DNA of 64,000 bases from Ignavibacteria bacterium (GTDB lineage: Bacteria; Bacteroidota; Ignavibacteria; Tepidaquicellales; Tepidaquicellaceae): contig JADJTX010000017.1 of NCBI GenBank assembly GCA_016710985.1, forward strand, positions 1-64,000, read 5' to 3'. Shown piece after piece: positions 19,331 through 26,812 of the stretch. A program made the position numbers and the translations under genes. The notes beneath the pieces are model-generated. The model searched no databases. It was not told the DNA's origin and saw nothing but the letters and a program-made list of their open reading frames with translations. Positions within the stretch are counted from its first letter, which is position 1. Each line of letters begins with the position of its first letter.

Positions 19331-22102
19331 ATGAAGACTTTTATTATTTTAAAATCCCCAAAGAATATTATACTGCCTCTGCTTATCCTACTCTCCTGTT
19401 CAAATCTCTTCTCTCAGATCTCTCAATGGACATCTAAAGGTCCCGGAGGGGGAGGAGCATTGTTCTCACCTTCATTCAGTCCGCATAACGCAGATGAGAT
19501 CTATATCAGCTGTGATATGAGCGAACTCTTCCGCACAACCGATCTCGGAAACAGCTGGAATGAAGTGGACTTCAGGGAAATTGTCGGTAACAACGGCGCT
19601 ACAGTTCAGTTCACCAATAACCCTCTCATAAACTACTGTGTGAATTTTGAAAACGATCTTATGACTCCTTACAAAACAACTAACGGAGGAGTTAACTGGA
19701 ATCCTTTAATATCAGATCCGACTTTTGGTGAAGCATTCAGTCTTAACTGTGACATCAATAATTCCAATAATATTCTGATCTCAGACTATACAAACCTATA
19801 TTTTTCATCTGACGGAGGGAGTTCATTTAATTTAAAATATACAAATCCAAATGGCTGTTATGTTGCCGGAGTATTTTTTGACGGTAGTAATATTTATGCC
19901 GGACTCGATAACGGGATCCTTGTTTCCACTAATTCCGGAGCTTCATTCTCTTTATCAGTTATCACTGTACCGGCTACCGAAGCAATAGTTTCCTTCACCG
20001 GAGCAAAGCAATCCGGCATTACAAGATTCTTTTGTGTGACACTCGGCAGCGGTGATGTTTATCCCGGTGTTACAGGCGCGGATCATTACAGTTATCAAAA
20101 TATTTATTCGATTGACTGGGGAGCTGCTAACTGGGTTTTAAAAACTGCCGGCATAAATTCAACTCATCATCCTTTTTTTATTTCAACGTCAAAGAGCAAT
20201 ATAAATGTTGCTTATACCGGCGGCGGAAGCGAAGCAGGTGACCCGACTGTCTACAAAACTACCAACGGCGGTAATAACTGGAGCAGCGTTTTGCTTACTG
20301 CAAACAATCAGAATATATTTACCGGCTGGAGCGGTGCCGGCGGTGACCGCGCATGGTCTTACGGTGAGTATGTTCTCGGATTTGCATGCTCACCCGTAGA
20401 TGCAAATAAAGTTATCATAACAGACCTTGGCTTCCCGCACATTACCACTGACGGGGGAACAACCTGGAAACAGATGTATGTGAATTCAGCAGATCAGAAT
20501 CCGATGAATGCCCTTACTCCTCAGGGAAAATATTACAGAGGAATCGGACTTGAAAACACAAGCTGCTGGTGGCTTACGTGGAGCGATTCGAATAATATTT
20601 TCGGTTCATACTCTGACATTAGAGGAACCCGCTCTACTGATGCAGGAAATTATTGGTCATTTAATTATACAGGACATACATTTAATTCAATGTACCAGTC
20701 AGTTAAACACCCTTCCAATGGAAATATTTACGGAGGCGTTTCTTCCGCTCATGATATGTATCAAAGTACATATCTGCAGGATTCAAGAATTGACGGAGCT
20801 ACAGGGAGAATATTATTCTCAACAAACAATGGAGCTGTGTGGCAGACACTTCATGATTTCTCTGACCCTGTGATAGGATTGGCAATAGATCCAAACAATT
20901 TGAACAGAATGTACGCGAGTGTCATTCACAGTACTGCAGGCGGAATTTTTGTTTCGAGTAATATACAAAACGGCGGATCTTCCACCTGGACAAAATTGAC
21001 AAATCCCCCAAGGACTGAAGGACATCCTTTTAATATCAAAGTCTTAAATGACGGGACGCTGTTATGTTCCTATTCCGGAAGAAGAAATACAGCAGGTACA
21101 TTTACCGCGAGCTCAGGAATTTTCATAAGCACAAATTCCGGAGTGAGCTGGATAGACAGATCGGCTTCGGGAATGCTGTACTGGACAAAAGATGTCGTAG
21201 TTGATCCTCACGATGTTTCACAAAGCACATGGTACGGATGCGTCTTCAGCGGATGGGGCGGACCGCCGAATGGGTTAGGCGGATTGTATAAAACTACAAA
21301 CAGGGGAGTGAACTGGACAAAAATAAATTCACTCGACAGAGTAGGCTCCTGCGCAATAAGTCCTGTCAATCCGAATGAAATGTATATGTCTACCGAAGTC
21401 AACGGACTGTGGTACAGCAATAATATTAACTCCGTCACGCCAACATTTACTCAGGTTAACAGTTACCATTTCAGACAGCCCGAAAGAATTTTTTATAATC
21501 CGTATAATACTAATCAGGTCTGGGTTACAAGTTTTGGAAACGGAATTAAGGTCGGATATACATCACCTCCTGCAGTTTCATTAAACATTACTTTAGGAAT
21601 TGAAGGATTCTGGAATGGTATAACACAGGTCCGGGATACAGTAAGGATCTATTTGAGAAACGGGTCGGCTCCATTTAATTCCATAGATTCGGCAATTGCT
21701 TATCTGAATACTTCGGGGAATGCGCAGGTAAATTTCTCAAATGCTTCTTCCGGAAATTATTACATTCAGGTAAAACACAGAAATGCTCTTGAGACATGGA
21801 GTTCAGCAACGACAAATTTTACCGGCGGAGTTACAACAAATATTAGTTTCACATTACTTCAGTCGAGTGTATTTGGAAATAATTCAGTATTGAAATCCGC
21901 AAGGTGGTGCTTTTATAGCGGAGATGAAAACAATGACGGCTTTATTAATCTTAATGATGTACTTGATATTCATAATGATGCCGTGAATTTTGCAGGAGGT
22001 TACAGACAGACTGATGTTAACGGTGATAATATTATTGATCTAAATGACATATTAATTGCTCACAATAATTCGGTGAATTTTGTAAGTGTGAAGAAGCCGT
22101 GA
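19331..22102 (+). CDS. Large BNR/sortilin-type secreted protein with dockerin-like end
   Basis: A 923-residue protein with a signal peptide (MKTFIILKSPKNIILPLLILLSCSNLFSQ). It has many BNR/Asp-box-like repeats (FRTTDLGNSWN, YKTTNGGVNWN, FSSDGGSSF, YKTTNGGNNW, ITTDGGTTWK, FSTNNGAVW, YKTTNRGVNW), consistent with a seven- or eight-bladed propeller like those of GH74 xyloglucanases or sortilin-type proteins. Catalytic residues cannot be assigned. From about residue 750 an Ig-like domain is followed by two dockerin-type loops (GDENNDGFINLNDV and TDVNGDNIIDLNDI), ending FVSVKKP. This end matches the protein at 13649, and there is no T9SS domain. It has no frameshift, unlike most large secreted genes here. 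A 9-bp array starts right after the stop. Confidence 0.85.
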   Translation: MKTFIILKSPKNIILPLLILLSCSNLFSQISQWTSKGPGGGGALFSPSFSPHNADEIYISCDMSELFRTTDLGNSWNEVDFREIVGNNGATVQFTNNPLINYCVNFENDLMTPYKTTNGGVNWNPLISDPTFGEAFSLNCDINNSNNILISDYTNLYFSSDGGSSFNLKYTNPNGCYVAGVFFDGSNIYAGLDNGILVSTNSGASFSLSVITVPATEAIVSFTGAKQSGITRFFCVTLGSGDVYPGVTGADHYSYQNIYSIDWGAANWVLKTAGINSTHHPFFISTSKSNINVAYTGGGSEAGDPTVYKTTNGGNNWSSVLLTANNQNIFTGWSGAGGDRAWSYGEYVLGFACSPVDANKVIITDLGFPHITTDGGTTWKQMYVNSADQNPMNALTPQGKYYRGIGLENTSCWWLTWSDSNNIFGSYSDIRGTRSTDAGNYWSFNYTGHTFNSMYQSVKHPSNGNIYGGVSSAHDMYQSTYLQDSRIDGATGRILFSTNNGAVWQTLHDFSDPVIGLAIDPNNLNRMYASVIHSTAGGIFVSSNIQNGGSSTWTKLTNPPRTEGHPFNIKVLNDGTLLCSYSGRRNTAGTFTASSGIFISTNSGVSWIDRSASGMLYWTKDVVVDPHDVSQSTWYGCVFSGWGGPPNGLGGLYKTTNRGVNWTKINSLDRVGSCAISPVNPNEMYMSTEVNGLWYSNNINSVTPTFTQVNSYHFRQPERIFYNPYNTNQVWVTSFGNGIKVGYTSPPAVSLNITLGIEGFWNGITQVRDTVRIYLRNGSAPFNSIDSAIAYLNTSGNAQVNFSNASSGNYYIQVKHRNALETWSSATTNFTGGVTTNISFTLLQSSVFGNNSVLKSARWCFYSGDENNDGFINLNDVLDIHNDAVNFAGGYRQTDVNGDNIIDLNDILIAHNNSVNFVSVKKP

Positions 22103-22200
22103 ATTAGTTTGTAAAGTTTGTAAAGTTTGTAAAGTTTGTAAAGTTTATAAAGTTTATAAAGTTTATAAAGTTTATAAAGTTTATAAAGTTTGTAAAGTTT
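22103..22200. repeat. 9-bp array (gtaaagttt/ataaagttt)
   Basis: About ten to eleven copies of GTAAAGTTT, shifting to ATAAAGTTT in the middle, directly after the stop codon of the 923-residue secreted protein. Confidence 0.85.
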
Positions 22201-22206
22201 ACTTTG

Positions 22207-22236
22207 TCATTCCCGAGAGCTTTAATCGGGAATCCA
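22207..22236. repeat. REP-like palindrome
   Basis: ATTCCCGA and TCGGGAAT frame GAGCTTTAA, within GTCATTCCCGAGAGC...GGGAATCC. This form resembles palindromic repeats dispersed in many bacterial genomes. It lies out of register with the 42-bp array that starts at 22285. Confidence 0.6.
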
Positions 22237-22284
22237 ATCACCAAAGAATTTAAAATAGGAAACGTAAATCTTTTCTTATGAGAT

Positions 22285-23040
22285 ACACCTCAGAGTAATT
22301 CAGAAGAACATCTTTCCACTTTAGGAATCTTTCTGAGTCACCTGGCGGAATTTTTTTACTTCTCTGTTATGGCTCCGAGTTAAAGTAGGAAAGATCTGAT
22401 TTGTACAGGAATTTCCATGAGCTGTTCGGGTAAAATTCTTTACATTTCAGCAGTACCACTCAGATTTCCGAAGAAATTTCTCTGCAGGTCAGCAGTTCCA
22501 CGGAATTATAACAAGGAATTTTTTTATGATTCAGAAGTTCCCCTGAGTTGAACAGGGAAATATTTGTAAGACACAGAAGTTTCCCTGAGTTGTTCGGGTA
22601 AAAATTTTTATGTCTCGGGAGTTCCCCTGAGTTATGCGGGGGAATATTTTTATAACTCAGGAGTTTCCCTGAGTTGTCCGGGTAAAAATTTTTATGTCTC
22701 GGGAATTCCCCCGAGTTATGCGGGGGAATATTTTTATAACTCAGGAGTTTCCCTGAGTTGTTCGGGGGAATATCTTTAAGCCACAGAAATTCCCCCGAGT
22801 TATGCGGGGGAATATTTTTATAACTCAGGAGTTCCCCTGAGTTGTTCGGGGGAATATTCTTGTTGATCAGAAATTCCCCTGTACTGTTCAGGGGAATTTC
22901 TATAAGCCACGGAAGTCTCTCTAAGTAGTGCAGGGAAAAATTTGTGAGCCACCGGAATTCCCCTGAATAACACGGGGGAATATCCGAATTGTTTAGGAAT
23001 TCCCCTCAGTATTACAGGGGAATTAAAATTAGACCATTAT
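22285..23040. repeat. Eighteen-unit, indel-free 42-bp hairpin array
   Basis: Eighteen units of exactly 42 bases start at 22285 and repeat every 42 bases up to 22999. Each unit holds a hairpin (ATTCCCCTG...CAGGGGAAT type, 25 bases) and an A/T-rich spacer (ATTTTTATAACTCAGGA type). Units 22705 and 22789 are identical. The first six units are strongly diverged (about 60 percent match to the consensus) yet keep the 42-base length. Units 22579-22789 alternate between two types, giving an 84-base higher period. The hairpin stem covaries: 22873 has CTG/CAG and 22705 has CCG/CGG at the stem base. On the minus strand one frame encodes fourteen-residue repeats (consensus LSYKNIPPNNSGEL) with one internal stop near 22460 and two stops in the end unit. 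No start codon is visible. Confidence 0.9.
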
Positions 23041-23288
23041 GTGCATTTTCTCAACAAAAATGAAATTTATTTTTGTGTGGGTACATTCTGAACGAACGAT
23101 GCGAAGCGTGGTGAAATGTGTGTAACTTCCGGTTAATAAATATTTCTGCGTACATCTGCTTTGATATTCTGTGTAAATCTGCGAGCGGCAAGACCGAATA
23201 CAAGAAAATTCTTTTACGTTTCTTTTTATATCTATATGGAATAATTTTTAATAATAAAAATTCATTAACAGATAAGGAGGAATTCATT

Positions 23289-23903
23289 TTGAAAAAAGAT
23301 TTCATTCCAAAGAGAAACAGTAATTTAAATATTTTTGTAAATAATTTTATAAAACGACTCGACAATCATTCGGCAGATCTTGAAATGAAGGAAGCTGAAA
23401 CAGAGAAAGTGAAAAACGAACTTAAAAATCACATGAAGACATTTTCGAATATGATTTCATTAAGAGCGCAGGCGAAAGCGGCAACGGAAGAATTTAATCT
23501 AAGCAAAAAGAATACAGTAGATCTGCTGAGAAGGACCTCTCAACAGATTAAATCTTCGAAAAACTACAAGACCAACATCGGACAGGAATTTGGAATAATA
23601 AACCGTTACGAACCTGTAAAGGATTTTTCGGAGCATAAACCCGTACTGAAAATCAAATTAAATGGAAGCGAAGTCATAATAAAGTATACCGCAAATTCTG
23701 CCGACGCAATAAAACTCTATTCAAAGAGAGGAAACGAAAGTAAATTCACTGAGCTCTCAATTGTCTTCCGACGGACTTATACAGATAAACGTCCCAATCT
23801 CTCACGATCAAATCCCGAGACAAGAGAATATTATGCGGTTTATTTTGTAAAAGATAAATTGTGCGGGCTGGAGTCAGATGTGGTAAGAGTGACGGTACCG
23901 TGA
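23289..23903 (+). CDS. Conserved hypothetical, coiled coil plus FN3-like domain
   Basis: A 204-residue protein starting at TTG 23289. I chose this start because AGGAGG at 23275-23280 sits eight bases upstream; an upstream in-frame extension would run through unlikely sequence. Residues 1-110 are charged and helical (DLEMKEAETEKVKNELKNHM). Residues 120-204 look like one beta-sandwich domain of fibronectin-III character (VIIKYTANSADAIKLYSKRG, REYYAVYFVKD, SDVVRVTVP). Similar small proteins occur in this bacterial group, but I know no function. The last 158 bases overlap the antisense end of the methyltransferase reading frame. Confidence 0.75.
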   Translation: MKKDFIPKRNSNLNIFVNNFIKRLDNHSADLEMKEAETEKVKNELKNHMKTFSNMISLRAQAKAATEEFNLSKKNTVDLLRRTSQQIKSSKNYKTNIGQEFGIINRYEPVKDFSEHKPVLKIKLNGSEVIIKYTANSADAIKLYSKRGNESKFTELSIVFRRTYTDKRPNLSRSNPETREYYAVYFVKDKLCGLESDVVRVTVP

Positions 23904-24561
23904 AACGAGAAACGTGAATCGTGAATCGTGAATCGTGAATCGTGAATCGTGAATTTTCAGGAACAATTTCAGAAACAGTTACATTTAATTTTCCATTGTT
24001 ATTCCACAGATTATGCCACCATCCGAGCGAGTGAACAAAGTTAAAATTATCTTTATTTATGAATCCTTTTTTAGAAATATTATTAACAGAAGAATTCCTG
24101 TCATGATAGCATAAATCTACAATTCCAAGCTGTCCTCCGGGCTTTAAAAACTGTGAGATATAATTTGTAAATTCATAATCTGTTCCGTAATACATAAAAG
24201 AATCTACAGCAATTATTACATCGAAATATTCAGCAGGGAAGGGAAGCTGCCTTGCGTCGATTTTAAGAGGTAAGACTGATTCTTCACAATCCATCTCTCT
24301 TATCCTTTTAAAATTTGAAGTTGGACAAATTTTTGAGTCAACTGCCCAAACCTTAACATTGAATTCCTTTGCAAGAAATATTGCGCTAATAGCTTTTCCG
24401 CTTCCCAGATCAAGAACTTTCATACCCGGATTTAATTCCAAAGCGTCGCTGAGACTTTCCAGATTATATAAAACATTTTCTCCAAGAGAGTTTTTTCTTA
24501 CCCATTGCTCATCATATCTTGAGCTTAAAGGGAAATATTTATTTGCCTGAACTGTATTCAT
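23746..24561 (-). CDS. Class I SAM-dependent methyltransferase
   Basis: The open frame is 271 residues. The Rossmann core shows motif I at residues 48-56 (KVLDLGSGKA), an acidic residue after beta 2 (VWAVDSK), FDVIIAVDSFMYYG and FLKPGGQLGIVDL. The pattern fits the broad ubiE/sarcosine-methyltransferase class; the substrate is unknown. The real end is probably near residue 200. Residues 203-223 (SRFTIHDSRFTIHVSRF) are the translation of a 7-bp array, and residues 224-271 are antisense to the neighbouring gene. An array expansion or a frameshift seems to have replaced the original stop. The start ATG overlaps the stop of the upstream small gene by four bases (ATGA), so the two are coupled. Confidence 0.8.
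   Translation of the reverse strand: MNTVQANKYFPLSSRYDEQWVRKNSLGENVLYNLESLSDALELNPGMKVLDLGSGKAISAIFLAKEFNVKVWAVDSKICPTSNFKRIREMDCEESVLPLKIDARQLPFPAEYFDVIIAVDSFMYYGTDYEFTNYISQFLKPGGQLGIVDLCYHDRNSSVNNISKKGFINKDNFNFVHSLGWWHNLWNNNGKLNVTVSEIVPENSRFTIHDSRFTIHVSRFTVPSLLPHLTPARTIYLLQNKPHNILLSRDLIVRDWDVYLYKSVGRQLRAQ
23898..23957. repeat. 7-bp array (cgtgaat) inside a reading frame
   Basis: About seven copies of CGTGAAT, with a few ACGAGAA variants at the left end, start at the stop codon of the plus-strand gene. They are read through by the minus-strand methyltransferase frame as SRFTIHD-type heptapeptides. Confidence 0.85.
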
Positions 24562-24881
24562 GAATTTTGTTTTACCTGGTTATCACTTTTTTCTTTTACC
24601 GGAACACTCTTAATGAACTCAGAGATCTTTGGATTTGCATAAGTGCCGTATGCGTCAATCAATATTCCCTGCGTACCGGAATTAGCTGTAATGCCGTAAA
24701 TGATTGACATGTCATCAGGATTTGAATCACCTTCATACCTTCCTGTTCTTTCTATCATGACATCTTCAGGCTTGAAACTTTCATTTGTATCGGGAGAAAC
24801 CAATAAATTATCTTTAATGCTAAAATCATGAATGAACTGTTTTGCCCGGAATCTTTCTATGGTTTCTGTAAGTGTGTTCAT
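24558..24881 (-). CDS. Conserved small protein (Bacteroidota type)
   Basis: A 107-residue protein from ATG 24881. A TTG twelve bases further upstream is less likely. The pattern F-I-HDFSIKDNLL...PEDVMIERTGRYEGDSNPDDMSIIYGI...GILIDAYGTYA matches a short cytoplasmic family found widely in Bacteroidota. That family is sometimes misnamed phosphoribosylpyrophosphate synthetase in databases, but this protein is far too short for that enzyme and lacks its motifs. Function is unknown. Its stop overlaps the start of the methyltransferase gene, and the DUF421 gene lies upstream on the same strand, so the three may form an operon. Confidence 0.75.
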   Translation of the reverse strand: MNTLTETIERFRAKQFIHDFSIKDNLLVSPDTNESFKPEDVMIERTGRYEGDSNPDDMSIIYGITANSGTQGILIDAYGTYANPKISEFIKSVPVKEKSDNQVKQNS

Positions 24882-24958
24882 TTCTTTTTCCAAATTTACT
24901 CTACTTGTTTATATTTTAATTAAAATACTGCTTAATAAAATTCACAACTGATCAGTGA

Positions 24959-25411
24959 TTAATTTAACTTAATTATGCTGATCTTTCCGTCAGTTTCAAG
25001 AATAGCTAATTCAACATCCTCTAATTCTTTAACACCTTTATGACGGGCGGCTTCCACTAAATGTTCCTGAGTTATCTTTTCCCGCTCCATATGATTTTTA
25101 TACAACTTTCCGTTCCTTATCAGAATGACCGGTTCCCCTTCGATAATTTTTCTGAGAGCTTTATGCTTATAAATTCCCCGGGTCAATAAATAATTTACTG
25201 CTGCAAGAGCAATAATACTGACCAAAGCGCTTATGAATTTATTTTCCTCAGGCAGCTGCTGACCCAAAACCGATCCTATAAGAAGTATGAAAACCAGATC
25301 TATAGGAGATATTTCCGCTAAACTTCTTTTCCCAAGTATTCTCAGACACAGTAATACGAGAAAATATATCGCTATACATTTTAATGCCGTGATTAGCAGT
25401 ATCTCAATCAT
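24959..25411 (-). CDS. DUF421 (YetF/YcaP-type) membrane protein
   Basis: A 150-residue protein with three N-terminal transmembrane helices (about 7-27, 35-53 and 60-78). The DUF421 signature follows: RILGKRSLAEISPIDLVFILLIGSVLG, EGEPVILIRNGKLYKNHMEREKIT and a C-terminal VELAILETDGKISII. Family members are inner-membrane proteins with a small cytoplasmic alpha/beta domain, linked to stress or sporulation in Bacillus, with no defined biochemical activity. This is the shorter form of the family. It is upstream of, and co-oriented with, two small genes. Confidence 0.9.
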   Translation of the reverse strand: MIEILLITALKCIAIYFLVLLCLRILGKRSLAEISPIDLVFILLIGSVLGQQLPEENKFISALVSIIALAAVNYLLTRGIYKHKALRKIIEGEPVILIRNGKLYKNHMEREKITQEHLVEAARHKGVKELEDVELAILETDGKISIIKLN

Positions 25412-25901
25412 TTGGGTTATTTTTCCTGAAGATTTTTAATTCAGATTTTACTTGAGTATATCAGCTGCAAATATTTTTATTGTTTATTCGATTTCCTTTT
25501 ACTGCTTTTCTTTTGAGTATCTTACTGGCTTGTAATTTTATTGCTGATGAGTTTAATATTTATTCCGGCTGTTTTAACTTTTCACCGTCCGGAAAAATAT
25601 AAGGGGCTATAGAAACAATAATTGCACAATTCAACGGAGACGGACTAGATCTTCCGAGTGTGTTGCTATATCCCCTTTTTAAAACCAAGGTTTATATATA
25701 AAAAATGCCGGAATCTTATTTGCCTGTAAACATCCCACAAAAATATAAATAGTAAGAAGGAACCTGCCCGAAATCATTCCCCAATAATTTCTTAATGGGC
25801 AGGTTTTTTGATGTGAGATTTAAAAATCTATGGTCTTGATAAAATTCATGTCCTGTCTGTCTGCATTTACATTTCGTCAGTCATTACAATGGCTTTCCGG
25901 T
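25412..25901. other. Intergenic, only a terminator seen
   Basis: I see no gene in these 490 bases on either strand. The only clear structure is the hairpin at 25761-25809. The promoter of the DUF421 operon should lie near 25420-25520, but no convincing motif stands out. Confidence 0.5.
25761..25809 (+). terminator. Hairpin with T run
   Basis: AACCTGCCC and GGGCAGGTT form a perfect 9-bp stem around a loop of about 27 bases, followed by TTTTT on the plus strand. No plus-strand gene precedes it directly. Its complement could serve the minus-strand small gene ending at 25902. Confidence 0.6.
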
Positions 25902-26094
25902 CTATGAGATCTTTCCGTTTCTTGAAGCTTGAAGTTTATGTGTTCCGTCAAGGAGACTTTGCATTTCATCTTTTAATTCCTGTGACATGACTGTTTTTTC
26001 AGTTTCAGGTAAAACTTTTTTCTGCTGTTCTTCACCGGAGATGACTTTTAATTTTTTTTGAAAATAAATTCTCCGGTTCCTTTAATTTCCTCAT
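25902..26094 (-). pseudogene. Small hypothetical protein, frameshifted
   Basis: From ATG 26094 the minus strand reads MRKLKEPENLFSKK, then breaks in a run of eight A (T on the plus strand, about 26051-26059). In the next frame it continues LKVISGEEQQKKVLPETEKT to a stop at 25902. The result is a soluble, charged protein of about 66 residues. The motif VLPET also occurs in the adjacent 98-residue protein (NVLPETLSL), so the two may be related. Function is unknown. Confidence 0.4.
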
Positions 26095-26125
26095 GTTTGA
26101 GTTTGGTTTTTGACCGATGAATTAA

Positions 26126-26422
26126 TTACAATGGTTGATTCTTATTTTTCTTATTCAGAGAAAACTTATCTTCAATTGCTTTCCTGATCTTTTCCTCGTC
26201 AGGGTCAGACGTTGTTAATATCTCAATTTCAGGATTCAGTTTCGAAACTTCTTCAGAATTATCAACCAGAGAAAGTGTTTCCGGTAAAACATTTTGTCCC
26301 GGTAAATTTACACTTGGATACAATAATTCAATCTTGCCGTTCTCTTCTTTTTTAGGGAAATCGTGTTTGTTAATCTTTGTTTCATACTCAATTTTCCTAT
26401 CTTTATCATTTTGATCATTCAT
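26126..26422 (-). CDS. Small acidic hypothetical protein, sigma54-type promoter
   Basis: A 98-residue hydrophilic protein, rich in Lys, Glu and Asp, without signal peptide or membrane helix (MNDQNDKDRKIEYETK...FSLNKKNKNQPL). It is likely disordered for most of its length. I do not recognise a family. Its interest lies upstream: a near-consensus sigma54 promoter at 26471-26486 is followed 49 bases later by the start codon, with an AAGGAAT ribosome binding site. The gene adjoins the NtrC-type activator across a repeat array. Confidence 0.6.
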   Translation of the reverse strand: MNDQNDKDRKIEYETKINKHDFPKKEENGKIELLYPSVNLPGQNVLPETLSLVDNSEEVSKLNPEIEILTTSDPDEEKIRKAIEDKFSLNKKNKNQPL

Positions 26423-26470
26423 ACAATTCCTTTTTTAAATATTAATGAATTATTCTTTACACAAGTAGTT

Positions 26471-26486
26471 ACAAGTCGCGTGCCAA
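26471..26486 (-). promoter_or_regulatory. Sigma54-type -24/-12 promoter
   Basis: On the minus strand the sequence is TTGGCACGCGACTTGT, which matches TGGCACG-N4-TTGC except for the last base. GG and GT are ten bases apart, as required. It is the best of five such sites in the window. Confidence 0.65.
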
Positions 26487-26580
26487 TAAATATATTGAGA
26501 ATTAAAGATGATTTGTCAAGATTTCCGGAAGAATTATAGAAGTTGTGTCAGATTGTGACATTACTGTCAGAAGGGCTGAC

Positions 26581-26812
26581 AGTTGACATTTGATAATTGA
26601 TAGTTGATAATTGATAATTGATAATTGATAATTGATAATTGATAATTGATAATTTATTATCCATTATCCATTATCCATTATCCATTATCCATTATCCATT
26701 ATCCATTATCCATTATCCATTATCCATTATCCATTATCCATTATCCATTATCCATTATCCATTATCCATTATCCATTATCCATTATCAATTATCAATTAT
26801 CAATTATCAACT
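26581..26812. repeat. Inverted 7-bp arrays at the end of the NtrC-type gene
   Basis: A left array of TTGATAA units (26581-26653) runs straight into a right array of TTATCCA units (about 26654-26786) that ends with four TTATCAA units (26787-26812). The ends (CAGTTGA and TCAACTG) are complementary. The minus-strand stop codon of the response regulator at 26807 lies within the last repeat unit. Confidence 0.85.

Noticed and set aside
22285..23040. CRISPR array
   Set aside because: The spacing is regular, but the segments between hairpins are conserved and alternate between two types, and no cas gene is nearby.
23051..23365. A 104-residue minus-strand gene in frame with the hairpin-array repeats
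   Set aside because: It is antisense to the 23289 gene, has no ribosome binding site, and several stops separate it from the array.
24558..24881. Phosphoribosylpyrophosphate synthetase
   Set aside because: Short homologues carry that name in databases, but the protein is one third of the enzyme's length and lacks its PRPP-binding motif.
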